DNA of 64,000 bases, from contig NZ_CP014315.1 in NCBI RefSeq assembly GCF_001557535.2, positions 496,001-560,000 on the forward strand. Direction: 5' to 3'. The stretch is from Burkholderia sp. PAMC 26561. Its GTDB lineage: Bacteria; Pseudomonadota; Gammaproteobacteria; Burkholderiales; Burkholderiaceae. Of this stretch, positions 47,550 through 55,704 are shown in pieces (position 1 is the first letter of the stretch; every line of letters begins with the position of its first letter). A model generated the notes under the pieces. It saw only the letters and a list, made by a program, of their open reading frames with translations. It ran no database searches and was not told where the DNA came from. The translations under genes were made by a program, and so were the position numbers.

Positions 47550-49580
47550 CTAAGCGTCCAGCACCACGACCGAATCTTCGCCCGGACCTGTCTTCGCCGG
47601 AATCGCACTGCAGATCAGTGCGTGTCCCGGTTCGACCTCTCCCTCGCAGGGCACGGGATACGCCACATCGCCGGAAAGCAGGCGCGTGGAACATGTGCCG
47701 CATACGCCCGATCTGCAATTCGATGCCACCGCCACGCCGTTTGCTTCGGCGAAGTCGAGGAGGCTTCCATCTTCGGGAGACCATTGCGCGGTCTTTTGCG
47801 ATCGCATGAAAATGACCTTCGACGTAAGCTCAGGATCACGGACCGGGACAATAGGTGCAACTACTGCGGACCTTTCAGTTCGCTTGACGCTCGCGGGTCC
47901 GAACGCTTCGAAACGGATCCGGTCGTCGGCCACGTTCAGCGCGCGCAAGCCGGTGTACAGGTCTTGCATGAAAGCAGCCGGACCGCAAAGGTAGAAGTCG
48001 TAGTCGCCGAATGGCAGCACACTCCTGAGATAGCCGATATCCACGCGCTGCGCATCGCGAAGATGAATCGAGAGCTGCGGAAACGCCTGCGCTGCGGCAT
48101 CAAGTTCGTCAGCGAAGGGGCGATCGATTGCCCGGCGCGCGCCGTGGATGAAATACACATGCTCGGGCTGGGCACGGTCGTTGTTCGAAAGCACGCTGTT
48201 GAGCATCGCGATCATCGGTGTGATGCCAATTCCCGCCGATACAAACACGATCGGACGCGAGCTCGTTCGATCGAGCACGAACGCGCCACCCGGCGTCTTC
48301 GTTTCCATCACGCTGCCCGCATCGACATGCTCGTGCAACCACGTCGATGCCACACCTTCACGCTTCACCGTGATCCTATAACGCTTGCCGTCATGCGCAT
48401 CGGAAAGCGTATAGGTTCGGATCAGCGGCGCCGCGAGCCCGGGAATGTTCAGCCGGATCGGCAGAAACTGGCCAGGCGCGAAAGACGCGAGCGGCGCGTC
48501 ATCGGTGGGCTCGAAATAAAACGACTTGATGCCGGGCGCTTCGTCGCGAACCTCGGCGACGTTCAGCGTGCGCCACGCGCTCGGCGCTTTCGTCCAGCTC
48601 CCTGTCTTCGCTAATTGCGGCGCGTATTGCACGCCCGACCAACGCAACGGCAAAGCGCTGCGCGTGCGCCGCACTTCACGCACACGCCAGCGGATGAGGC
48701 GCTCCGCGCCCTCGAATGATTCGAGATCCTTACCTTCCCAGATCACTTCTGCATCCACGGCCAGATACAGCAGGTCGCCGCTGGCGAAGTCGATCACGAG
48801 CAAACCCGCGCGCGGATCACGCATCAGATTACCGATGGTGTTGAAGAACAGGTTGCCGCTGAAGTCGGGGGTGGTGAGCGCGTGCTTGCTGTCGATACGA
48901 ATGAACCCCGGCTTGCCGCCCCGATGCGACACGTCCGCGCCTCGGCCGATACCCGCATCGTCCGATGTATTCGCGCTGGCGATAAAAAACGTGTCCGCGT
49001 TGGCAATCAGTTCGCGATCGGCGTCGCTCAGATGATCCGTGATGACAGGCGCCTCGTCGTCAAGCGCCTGCTTGCCGAAATCAATGGGCGTCGGCGTACG
49101 GCTTTGAATGTATTTTGCACAGTTGCCATAGCTCTGACTGACGGCCACGGTGATCGCATTTTCGTCAACGGACGTGACCACGCCATTCACGCGATTACGC
49201 CTGCGCGTGGCGGGCTGAATGCCGAGGCCGCCCAGCAATGCGCCCGCTTTCCACGCGCTTGCGAGAGGGTCGCCTTTCAGGCTGTGGCCCGCGATCCGCA
49301 ACGTGCGTTCATCGGGCGTGGACACAAAGCCCGGTTCACCGATACGCAATGTTGCCCACGGTTGTCCCGCAGCATCGACGCCGCCCAGCACCATGAACGG
49401 CTGCTCTGCAAAGAATTGCCGATGCTGCTCGGGCATGTAGTCACGAATTCCACGACGCGCATTGACATCCATGCGCTCACGTACCCCCGCTCGTTCCTGC
49501 GCCGCCAGTTCGCCGGCGTGAAAGGGCGATTCAACAGCGCTCCAGCCTGCAGGCGGAGCGGCGACAAGGGTATCGGACAT
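47550..49580 (-). CDS. Three-domain oxidoreductase: PNPOx-like FMN-binding / FNR-like reductase / plant-type [2Fe-2S] ferredoxin
   Basis: 676 aa. Residues about 1-320 are a pyridoxamine-phosphate-oxidase-like split-barrel (IRDYMPEQHRQFFAEQPFMV, SLKGDPLASAW, DTFFIASANTS and SGNLFFNTIGNLMRDPRAGL). Residues about 335-570 are a ferredoxin-NADP reductase-like module with the FAD motif IRTYTLSDAHDGKRYRITVK, FVSAGIGITPMIAMLNSVLS and FYLCGPAAFMQDLYTGLRAL. The end (about 590-676) is a 2Fe-2S domain with ligands in NCRSGVCGTC and a fourth Cys in LICSAIP. Electrons should pass NAD(P)H to FAD to FeS and possibly to FMN on the split barrel. Related fusions are annotated only as oxidoreductases; substrate unknown. 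Downstream of a GST gene by 34 bp, probably co-transcribed. Confidence 0.9.
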   Translation of the reverse strand: MSDTLVAAPPAGWSAVESPFHAGELAAQERAGVRERMDVNARRGIRDYMPEQHRQFFAEQPFMVLGGVDAAGQPWATLRIGEPGFVSTPDERTLRIAGHSLKGDPLASAWKAGALLGGLGIQPATRRRNRVNGVVTSVDENAITVAVSQSYGNCAKYIQSRTPTPIDFGKQALDDEAPVITDHLSDADRELIANADTFFIASANTSDDAGIGRGADVSHRGGKPGFIRIDSKHALTTPDFSGNLFFNTIGNLMRDPRAGLLVIDFASGDLLYLAVDAEVIWEGKDLESFEGAERLIRWRVREVRRTRSALPLRWSGVQYAPQLAKTGSWTKAPSAWRTLNVAEVRDEAPGIKSFYFEPTDDAPLASFAPGQFLPIRLNIPGLAAPLIRTYTLSDAHDGKRYRITVKREGVASTWLHEHVDAGSVMETKTPGGAFVLDRTSSRPIVFVSAGIGITPMIAMLNSVLSNNDRAQPEHVYFIHGARRAIDRPFADELDAAAQAFPQLSIHLRDAQRVDIGYLRSVLPFGDYDFYLCGPAAFMQDLYTGLRALNVADDRIRFEAFGPASVKRTERSAVVAPIVPVRDPELTSKVIFMRSQKTAQWSPEDGSLLDFAEANGVAVASNCRSGVCGTCSTRLLSGDVAYPVPCEGEVEPGHALICSAIPAKTGPGEDSVVVLDA

Positions 49581-49614
49581 GGGCGTTCACCAGTTGGTGG
49601 ATGGTACGGAGCAA

Positions 49615-50271
49615 TCAGTCGGACTCGGCAAGCAAGCCGGCCTTCGAGGCAGGCATACGCAGGAAGCGCGGCAGCGCTTCGACGCGCTTCAACCACGCGC
49701 GCAGATTGGGATATGGATCAAGCGAAATGCCGCCTTCGGGCGCATGAGCGATGTACGAGTAAGCCGCAATATCCGCGATGGTCGGTGTTTGCCCCACGGC
49801 GAACGGCTTGTCACCGAACTCGGGCTCGATGATCGCGAAGAGATCTTCTGCAATGCGCATCGCCCCCGCGTGATCGCGCGGCGCGCCGAACACGGTGACG
49901 AGACGCGCGGCACAGGGTCCATACGCGATCTTGCCCGCAGCGAGCGACAACCAGCGCTGAACGGCTGCGGCACCGACGGGATCTTCAGGCAGCCACGATG
50001 CATCGCCGTACTTTTGCGCAAGGTAGACGAGGATCGCATTCGAATCCGTCAGAACAATGTCGCCGTCCTCGATCACCGGCACTTCTCCGAACGGGTTGAG
50101 CGCCAGATGGGCGGGCTTGCGGTTGTCACCAGCTTTCATGTTCAGTTCGATCGTTGTGAACGGCAGGTCGAGCAAGGTGAGGAAAAGCTTCACGCGATGC
50201 CCGTGTCCGGACAATAGCGTCGTGTGCAAGCGGATCGGCTGATCTGGTTTGGTTTTGATGGCAGAAGGCAT
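49615..50271 (-). CDS. Glutathione S-transferase family protein
   Basis: 218 aa. Thioredoxin-fold N-terminal domain (IRLHTTLLSGHGHRVKLFLT, with NPFGEVPVIEDGDIVLTDSN carrying the cis-Pro and glutathione-binding Asp-Ser) and an all-helical C-terminal domain with the N-capping motif TIADIAAYSY. Start at 50271 is the beginning of the conserved fold; the open frame extends much further upstream without support. First gene of a pair with the three-domain oxidoreductase and divergent from a LysR gene, suggesting a detoxification unit (inference). Confidence 0.9.
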   Translation of the reverse strand: MPSAIKTKPDQPIRLHTTLLSGHGHRVKLFLTLLDLPFTTIELNMKAGDNRKPAHLALNPFGEVPVIEDGDIVLTDSNAILVYLAQKYGDASWLPEDPVGAAAVQRWLSLAAGKIAYGPCAARLVTVFGAPRDHAGAMRIAEDLFAIIEPEFGDKPFAVGQTPTIADIAAYSYIAHAPEGGISLDPYPNLRAWLKRVEALPRFLRMPASKAGLLAESD

Positions 50272-50385
50272 GGTCGGATCCTGGCGAATTGATTGATGAG
50301 TGAGTGTTCCTAGAATAGGCCGCAACGCACGATGCGAGAAGACGGATAATCGTGGTAACACAATCCTTTTATAGTGGACAATCGA

Positions 50386-51303
50386 ATGACCGACCTGAGT
50401 GGTGTAAACCTCAATCGGCTGGTGGTGTTCGCGGCGGTGGTCGAAGCTGGATCGCTGACCGCCGCGGCCGACCGCCTTGGAATTGCGAAAACCATGGTCA
50501 GCACGCACATGCAGCGCCTTGAGGCGGAAGTGGGCGCCAGCCTGCTCGTGCGAACCACGCGACGCGTGAGCGTCACGGAGGCCGGCCAGGCGTTTTACGC
50601 AGCGAGCCGGCAGATCCTGAGCACAGCGGAAGACGCGATTTCGGCGCTCGCGCAAGGCTCTGGCGAATTGCGTGGCACGCTGCGCGTGGCAACGCCGATC
50701 GACTACGGGACGAACGTTATCGCGCCCATGCTCGTTGGCTTGCGCCGGACGCATCCGGAGTTGAAGGTCGAGCTGGTGTCTGCGGACAGGATGGTGGATC
50801 TGGTCGCAGAAAGCGTCGATGTCGCCATTCGCCTCGGAAGGTTAGCGGACTCGAGTTATCGCGCGGTGAAAATCGGCGGTTTCGTGAAGTGGCTGGTCGC
50901 GAGTCCCGAGTTCATCAGTACATGGGGGAAGCCGACTAAACCGGAAGCGCTGGCGAAGCTGCCGTTCGTGGCCATGTCCGCGTTGGTAAAACCATTGGTG
51001 GTATCGATTGAAAGCAGGCGAGGCGCCAGGCGTACTGTCCGCTTCAGCGCGGGCTTCTTCGCCGATACATCGCCAACGTGCCGTGCAGCGACGCTCGCGG
51101 GCGGGGGCGTTGCGTTTCTCACGGACTTCTCGATTGGCGACGATGTTGCCGAGGGACGGCTGGTGCGTTTGCTGCCGGAGTGGTCAGGGGCACCCGCGGG
51201 GATTCATGCGGTGTTTCCATCGGCGCGGCAACCGGTGCCGAAGGTGCGCGTGTTCATCGATGCGTTGAAGGCTCATCTTGCGGGCGGCGTTGACGTTGTA
51301 TAG
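50386..51303 (+). CDS. LysR-type transcriptional regulator
   Basis: 305 aa. HTH (VNLNRLVVFAAVVEAGSLTA, then LGIAKTMVSTHMQRLEAEVG) and effector domain (GTLRVATPIDYGTNVIAPML, RFSAGFFADTSPTCRAATLA). ATG at 50386 preferred over a GTG four codons upstream. Divergent from the GST/oxidoreductase pair (114 bp), its probable target, and followed in the same direction at 36 bp by a cysteine hydrolase gene that may be co-transcribed. I could not find a convincing dyad in the gap. Confidence 0.87.
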   Translation: MTDLSGVNLNRLVVFAAVVEAGSLTAAADRLGIAKTMVSTHMQRLEAEVGASLLVRTTRRVSVTEAGQAFYAASRQILSTAEDAISALAQGSGELRGTLRVATPIDYGTNVIAPMLVGLRRTHPELKVELVSADRMVDLVAESVDVAIRLGRLADSSYRAVKIGGFVKWLVASPEFISTWGKPTKPEALAKLPFVAMSALVKPLVVSIESRRGARRTVRFSAGFFADTSPTCRAATLAGGGVAFLTDFSIGDDVAEGRLVRLLPEWSGAPAGIHAVFPSARQPVPKVRVFIDALKAHLAGGVDVV

Positions 51304-51339
51304 TCCGGAGCAGCGTCATCACATCACAGGAGCTTCGCC

Positions 51340-51966
51340 ATGCCGTCCTCACCCCGTCGCGCGTTGATCGTCATAGATGTTCAAAACGAATACGTCTCCG
51401 GCAATCTGCTGATCGAATATCCGGATGTCAATGTTTCGCTCGCAAACATAGGCCGTGCAATCGACGCAGCTAACCGCCATCACGTGCCCGTGGTCCTGAT
51501 CCAGAACATCGCGCCTGAAACGTCGCCTTTGTTCGCGCGTGGATCGGCCGGAGCTGCACTGCACGACGTGGTGAGTTCCCGGCCGCACGCGCAGGTGATC
51601 GAGAAAGCGTTGCCGAGCGCGTTCGCCGGAACGAGTCTGGGCGACTGGTTGAAGACGCACGAAATCGATACGCTCGTAATCGCAGGCTATATGACGCAAA
51701 ACTGCGGTGACTCCACGGTGAAGCACGCGGTACACGCGGGTATGTCGGTCGAGTTTCTCGTCGATGCCACCGGTTCCGTGCCTTATGAAAATCGGGCGGG
51801 CTATGCAAGCGCCGAAGAGATCCATCGCGTGTTCACCGTCGTGATGCAATCGCGCTTTGCCGCAGTGCTGTCAACCGACGAATGGATTGGCGTGCTCGAA
51901 AGTGGCGCTGCGCCAGTGCGCGACAACATCTACACGTCGAACCAGAAAGCACGGGCTCGCGGCTAA
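51340..51966 (+). CDS. Isochorismatase-family cysteine hydrolase
   Basis: 208 aa. Catalytic triad positions are visible: Asp in ALIVIDVQNEY, Lys in VIEKALPSAFAGTSL, and the nucleophile Cys in AGYMTQNCGDSTVKHAVHAG, with the cis-peptide between them. This subgroup includes nicotinamidase-, ureidoacrylate- and N-carbamoyl-type amidohydrolases; the exact substrate cannot be told. AGGAG ribosome site at a good distance. It follows a LysR gene on the same strand. Confidence 0.9.
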   Translation: MPSSPRRALIVIDVQNEYVSGNLLIEYPDVNVSLANIGRAIDAANRHHVPVVLIQNIAPETSPLFARGSAGAALHDVVSSRPHAQVIEKALPSAFAGTSLGDWLKTHEIDTLVIAGYMTQNCGDSTVKHAVHAGMSVEFLVDATGSVPYENRAGYASAEEIHRVFTVVMQSRFAAVLSTDEWIGVLESGAAPVRDNIYTSNQKARARG

Positions 51967-52008
51967 CGTTTATTTCTCGCTCATCCACCATTTCGCCCTG
52001 GAGAAAAA

Positions 52009-52389
52009 ATGAGACGTTTTCTTGTAGCTGCCACTTTAAGCGTGCTCGCCACAAGCGCCTTTGCGGATGCAAATAGCGAGACCTGTCAGCAGAAGCAGGA
52101 CAGGATCAACCAGCAGATCGAATACGCGCAGGCGCACAACAATACTGCGCAACTAAAAGGTTTGCAGACGGCGCTGGATCAGGCCAAACAAAACTGTTCT
52201 GATGCTTCACTGGAAAAGCGGCGTCAAAGCCGGATAACGAACGCACAGGCCAAAGTCAATTCACGGGAAGCCGAACTGAAAAAGGCGCAGGACAAAGGCG
52301 ACGGATCAAAGAAGATCGCTTCGCGACAGCGCAAGCTGGATCAGGCACGTGAAGAACTCAAGCAGGCTCAGGAGCCAGTTGGTCCCTGA
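52009..52389 (+). CDS. DUF1090 family periplasmic protein (YqjC-like)
   Basis: 126 aa. A signal peptide (RRFLVAATLSVLATSAFA) ends at residue 20. The mature part is a Gln/Lys/Ala-rich, all-alpha coiled-coil with a conserved Cys pair (ETCQQKQDRINQQIEYAQAH and QAKQNCSDASLEKRR), diagnostic of DUF1090. Members are small secreted proteins of unknown role in proteobacteria. GGAGAAAA ribosome site. It is followed by a hairpin shared with the convergent kinase gene. Confidence 0.9.
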   Translation: MRRFLVAATLSVLATSAFADANSETCQQKQDRINQQIEYAQAHNNTAQLKGLQTALDQAKQNCSDASLEKRRQSRITNAQAKVNSREAELKKAQDKGDGSKKIASRQRKLDQAREELKQAQEPVGP

Positions 52390-52390
52390 T

Positions 52391-52426
52391 TAAAAAGAGA
52401 GCGTCCGGCTTTTCGACGGGCGCTCT
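52391..52426 (-). terminator. Terminator between DUF1090 and the LRR-kinase gene
   Basis: AGAGCGTCCG (52398-52407) pairs with CGGGCGCTCT (52417-52426), ten pairs with one G-U, loop of nine. On the minus strand a T run (A run at 52392-52396) follows, so it terminates the kinase gene; its edge touches the kinase stop codon. Confidence 0.75.
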
Positions 52427-53739
52427 TAAGTTTTCATGAGCGTTGATAACGTCGAGACGATCTCGCCGAATAGCGGCCGGTCGTCGGTCTTTTCGCTCAG
52501 ACATCTGTTTTTCAATTCGATCAGCGAAGGGTCGACAGCGTCGCATCGATCGATCAGTTCTTCCAGCAGGCATCCATAAGCCCTCACTTCCAGGCGCTGC
52601 AGCGATTGAGCGTGCGGGCCTTGCGGCGAATAAAACGAAGCTGCGCCAAAGTCGCCCAGCAGCGCGCGACTCTCACCGCAATGCAGGATGTTGTGTGCGT
52701 AAAGGTCGCCGTGCATGATTCCTTTCGCATGCAAATGACATGCAGCCGATGCAATGCCGTAGGCCATGTTCAACGCGGCCCATCGCGTGAAGCGGACATC
52801 GTCGGCGTACACATCGCGGGTGCAGGAATCAAGGCTTGGCGGACCCGCGAGATTACGGAACTCGGGATTGATCAGCGTCAGCACGAGTGCATCAGCACCT
52901 TGCGGATGCGCGCGTACCTTCCCAAGTACCGAAATCAGATTCCCATGCTCACCCGCATTGATGCATGCCGCCATTTCGCAATGAGGCAATCCATCGCTGG
53001 TTACAGCGCCCTTGAACAATTTGACTGCAACCGGTTGAGCAGCATTATCGTTCGTGGAATACGATGCACGATAGATCACGCCGGAAGCGCCTTCCCCCAG
53101 GACATGTTCAAGCGTCAGGTCGCTCCATTCGACAGGGTTGATCGGCGTGTGCATCAGTGCGTCCGCTTCCAGCGTTTCGCTTAGCGGGTTGCCCGCATAA
53201 GCGAGCCACGACAAGCGCGGCATGGACGTGAGCCACGCAGGCAGTTCGTCGAGCTGATTCGCGGCAAGCCGCAGCAGTTCGAGGCGCGAACAAGCAGCAA
53301 GCGCGGACGGCAGCGTCCGCAAGCGATTACCCGCCAGCATCAGCTTCTGAAGCGTCGTGCAGTTTCCTATCTCGGGCGGCAGCATTTCAACGTGATTGTC
53401 GGTGAGGATCAGCCAGCGAAGAGTTGCCGGCAACGATGTACCCGCCACCCTGGCGATTTGGTTCGCCTTGAACCCGATCATGCTCAACTGCTGACACTTG
53501 CCAAGTACTTCGGGCAACTCGGTGAACCGGTTGTTCGAACAGAAGATGATGCGCAGCTTGGCAAGCCGCGGAAGATCGTCCGGAAGCGACGACAACGCAT
53601 TACCGGACAAGTCGAGTGATTCGAGTGTATCGGCGAGGTTGAAGATTTCGCGCGGAAACTCGGTCAGCCCACACGACATTTTCAATTGCCGTGTTCCTGC
53701 CGGCAGTCCGGCGCGTAGTTGTGCGAGCGTGGTTATCAC
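52426..53739 (-). CDS. Leucine-rich-repeat protein with C-terminal eukaryotic-type Ser/Thr protein kinase domain
   Basis: 437 aa. Residues about 15-190 hold seven or so LRRs of the bacterial type (LESLDLSGNALSSLPDDLPR, LQKLMLAGNRLRTLPSALAA, LELLRLAANQLDELPAWLTS). Residues about 208-437 are a protein kinase: glycine loop GEGASGVIY, Lys240 in VAVKLF, Glu255 in the C-helix, catalytic HGDLYAHN (Asp345, Asn350; HGD in place of HRD) and GDFGAAS (Asp363). All catalytic residues are intact. There is no signal peptide or membrane segment, so it is cytosolic. Similar LRR-kinases occur in Burkholderia and Pseudomonas but their targets are not known. No neighbouring phosphatase or effector gene; it stands alone. 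Confidence 0.9.
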   Translation of the reverse strand: MITTLAQLRAGLPAGTRQLKMSCGLTEFPREIFNLADTLESLDLSGNALSSLPDDLPRLAKLRIIFCSNNRFTELPEVLGKCQQLSMIGFKANQIARVAGTSLPATLRWLILTDNHVEMLPPEIGNCTTLQKLMLAGNRLRTLPSALAACSRLELLRLAANQLDELPAWLTSMPRLSWLAYAGNPLSETLEADALMHTPINPVEWSDLTLEHVLGEGASGVIYRASYSTNDNAAQPVAVKLFKGAVTSDGLPHCEMAACINAGEHGNLISVLGKVRAHPQGADALVLTLINPEFRNLAGPPSLDSCTRDVYADDVRFTRWAALNMAYGIASAACHLHAKGIMHGDLYAHNILHCGESRALLGDFGAASFYSPQGPHAQSLQRLEVRAYGCLLEELIDRCDAVDPSLIELKNRCLSEKTDDRPLFGEIVSTLSTLMKT

Positions 53740-53811
53740 AATGCGAGATCCGAGGTTGATGCCGTTCTTGTATTGCGGGATTCTACGGGGAAACGCTGAA
53801 GCGAACCGGCG

Positions 53812-54720
53812 TCAGGAATCCGCAGCAAGAATTTCGATCACAAAGTCGATAAACGCACGCACCTTCGCCGCCGGTAAATGCCTTGACGGATACAGCGCGT
53901 AAAGCGCAAACGCCTCGCCGGTCCATTCGGGCAGCAATTGCACGAGCCGGCCTTTATCGATGAGATCCTGCACGCCACTCGCCTTCAGTCGCGCGATGCC
54001 CGCGCCCGCGAGGCATGCGCCGAGCAGCGTGCCGGCGTCGTTCAAAAGCAGACGTCCCGATGTCTTCGCCGGAACAGCCTTCCGGCCCGATTTGTATTCC
54101 CATTCCATCGGTTCGCCCGTCAGCGAATTGCGCATCTGGATGCACGCGTGATCGATCAAGTCAGCGGGCGTTTCCGGCCGGCCATGCTTCCTGATGTATG
54201 ACGGCGCAGCAACGGTCACGGTGCGTGTCTCCAGCAACTTGCGGGCAACCAGTGACGACGATGGCGGTTGTCCGAAGCGAACGGCAATATCGAATCCGTC
54301 GGCAACCAGGTCGCCGAGCTGGTCACGTGTAACCAGTTCAAGCGACAGTTCGGGATAGCGGTCAAGGAATCCGGCGAGATGCACCGCAAGCATGCGTCGC
54401 GAAAAATACGCATCCACGTTCACACGCAAGCGCCCCTGCACGGCGGCGGACGCGCCAGCGGTCATGGTGACGGCGTCGCCAATGCCCGCAAGCAGCGGTC
54501 CTATCTCTTCGTAAAGCCGGCGGCCTTCGTCCGTCAGCATCACCGAACGTGTGGTCCGGTCAAGCAAGCGCACGCCTATGCTCGTCTCCAGTCGCCCGAC
54601 CGCGCGGCTGACACCGGACGGCGATAAACCCAGCGCGTCTGCCGCGCGCGCAAAACTTCCGCCTTCGACAATTGCGGCAAGGACGCTGATATTGGCAAGC
54701 GTACGTCCATCGAAGCTCAT
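53812..54720 (-). CDS. LysR-type transcriptional regulator
   Basis: 302 aa. HTH (LANISVLAAIVEGGSFARAA, then LSPSGVSRAVGRLETSIGVR), and effector domain (GRLRVNVDAYFSRRMLAVHL through AGIARLKASG). Divergent from an NmrA-family gene across 123 bp that contain a perfect GTCACT-N5-AGTGAC dyad close to this gene's start. Likely regulator of that gene and of itself. Confidence 0.88.
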   Translation of the reverse strand: MSFDGRTLANISVLAAIVEGGSFARAADALGLSPSGVSRAVGRLETSIGVRLLDRTTRSVMLTDEGRRLYEEIGPLLAGIGDAVTMTAGASAAVQGRLRVNVDAYFSRRMLAVHLAGFLDRYPELSLELVTRDQLGDLVADGFDIAVRFGQPPSSSLVARKLLETRTVTVAAPSYIRKHGRPETPADLIDHACIQMRNSLTGEPMEWEYKSGRKAVPAKTSGRLLLNDAGTLLGACLAGAGIARLKASGVQDLIDKGRLVQLLPEWTGEAFALYALYPSRHLPAAKVRAFIDFVIEILAADS

Positions 54721-54751
54721 GATTTATCCGGTTTTTAATTCGTGCTGAAAG

Positions 54752-54768
54752 GTCACTAATGAAGTGAC
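54752..54768. promoter_or_regulatory. LysR-type dyad between LysR and NmrA-family genes
   Basis: GTCACT-AATGA-AGTGAC, a perfect 6-bp inverted repeat with a 5-bp spacer and the T-N11-A pattern, 31 bp upstream of the LysR ATG and 75 bp upstream of the NmrA-family ATG. Confidence 0.68.
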
Positions 54769-54843
54769 ACGAGGGCGATTCCCTCAATGATCGCGCACCC
54801 TTATGATGCACTCAATCGCAGACTATTCAAAAGGGAGTTCACC

Positions 54844-55704
54844 ATGTACGCAATTACTGGCATCAGCGGCAAGGTCGGAGGCGCGCTTGCTCGGACGTTG
54901 TTATCGAAGGGTCTTCCGGTCCGCGCAATCGTGCGCGACCCGGGCAAAGCGCAGCACTGGGCATCGCAAGGATGCGAAAGCGCGCTCGCCGACATGGAAG
55001 ACGTGGCCGCGTTGACGGCGGCGTTCAGAGGCGCGGACGGCGTATTCATTCTGCCGCCGTCGAACTTCGATCCGTCGCCGGGCTTTCCCGAGGCGCGTGT
55101 CGTGATCGATGCCGTCAAGGCTGCGCTGGAAGCCGCGAGACCGCGCAAGGTGGTGTGTCTTTCGACTATCGGCGCGCAGGCGAGCCAGTCGAATCTGCTC
55201 ACGCAGCGCTCGTTGATGGAACACGCGTTGAGCCAGCTTTCCATGCCTGTGACGTTCCTCAGGCCCGGCTGGTTCATGGAAAACTCGGCGTGGGACGTAG
55301 CGTCTGCGCGCGATGAAGGCATCGTGCGAAGCTTCTTGCAGCCGCTCGATAAACCCGTGGCAATGATTGCCACGGCGGACGTGGGACGCGTGGCCGCGCA
55401 GCTGCTGCAACAGGACTGGACGGGAACGCGGGTCGTGGAGCTGGAAGGGCCGCATCGCGTGAGTCCGAACGACATTGCCGCAGCATTTGCAAAAATCTTC
55501 GGACGCGATGTCCGTGCTGAAGCCGTGCTGCGCGAAACATGGGGCTCGCTTTTCAGGTCGCAGGGCATGAACGATCCGATGCCGCGCATCCAGATGCTCG
55601 ATGGCTTCAACGAAGGCTGGATCGAGTTCGAAGGCGCCCCAATCAAAGGCGAAGTGAAGCTGGAAACGGTCTTGCGCGAGCTTGTGCAAGCTGCGGCGGG
55701 ATGA
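54844..55704 (+). CDS. NmrA/QOR2-like NAD(P)H-binding protein (atypical SDR)
   Basis: 286 aa. N-terminal loop ITGISGKVGGALARTLLSKG with an Arg at the end of strand 2 (VRAIVRDPGKA) fits NADP(H). DGVFILPPSNFDPSPGFPEA, VCLSTIGAQASQSNLLTQRS, and FLRPGWFMENSAWDVASARD are signature stretches of the NmrA/azoreductase-like subgroup. No catalytic Tyr-Lys pair, as usual. The ATG at 54844 follows AAAGGGAG. Divergent from a LysR gene; its stop abuts the end of a convergent frameshifted LysR gene with no spacer. Confidence 0.88.
   Translation: MYAITGISGKVGGALARTLLSKGLPVRAIVRDPGKAQHWASQGCESALADMEDVAALTAAFRGADGVFILPPSNFDPSPGFPEARVVIDAVKAALEAARPRKVVCLSTIGAQASQSNLLTQRSLMEHALSQLSMPVTFLRPGWFMENSAWDVASARDEGIVRSFLQPLDKPVAMIATADVGRVAAQLLQQDWTGTRVVELEGPHRVSPNDIAAAFAKIFGRDVRAEAVLRETWGSLFRSQGMNDPMPRIQMLDGFNEGWIEFEGAPIKGEVKLETVLRELVQAAAG

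Noticed and set aside
47538..48614. 358-codon frame antisense to the three-domain oxidoreductase
   Set aside because: No recognisable fold; the minus-strand gene has complete cofactor motifs.
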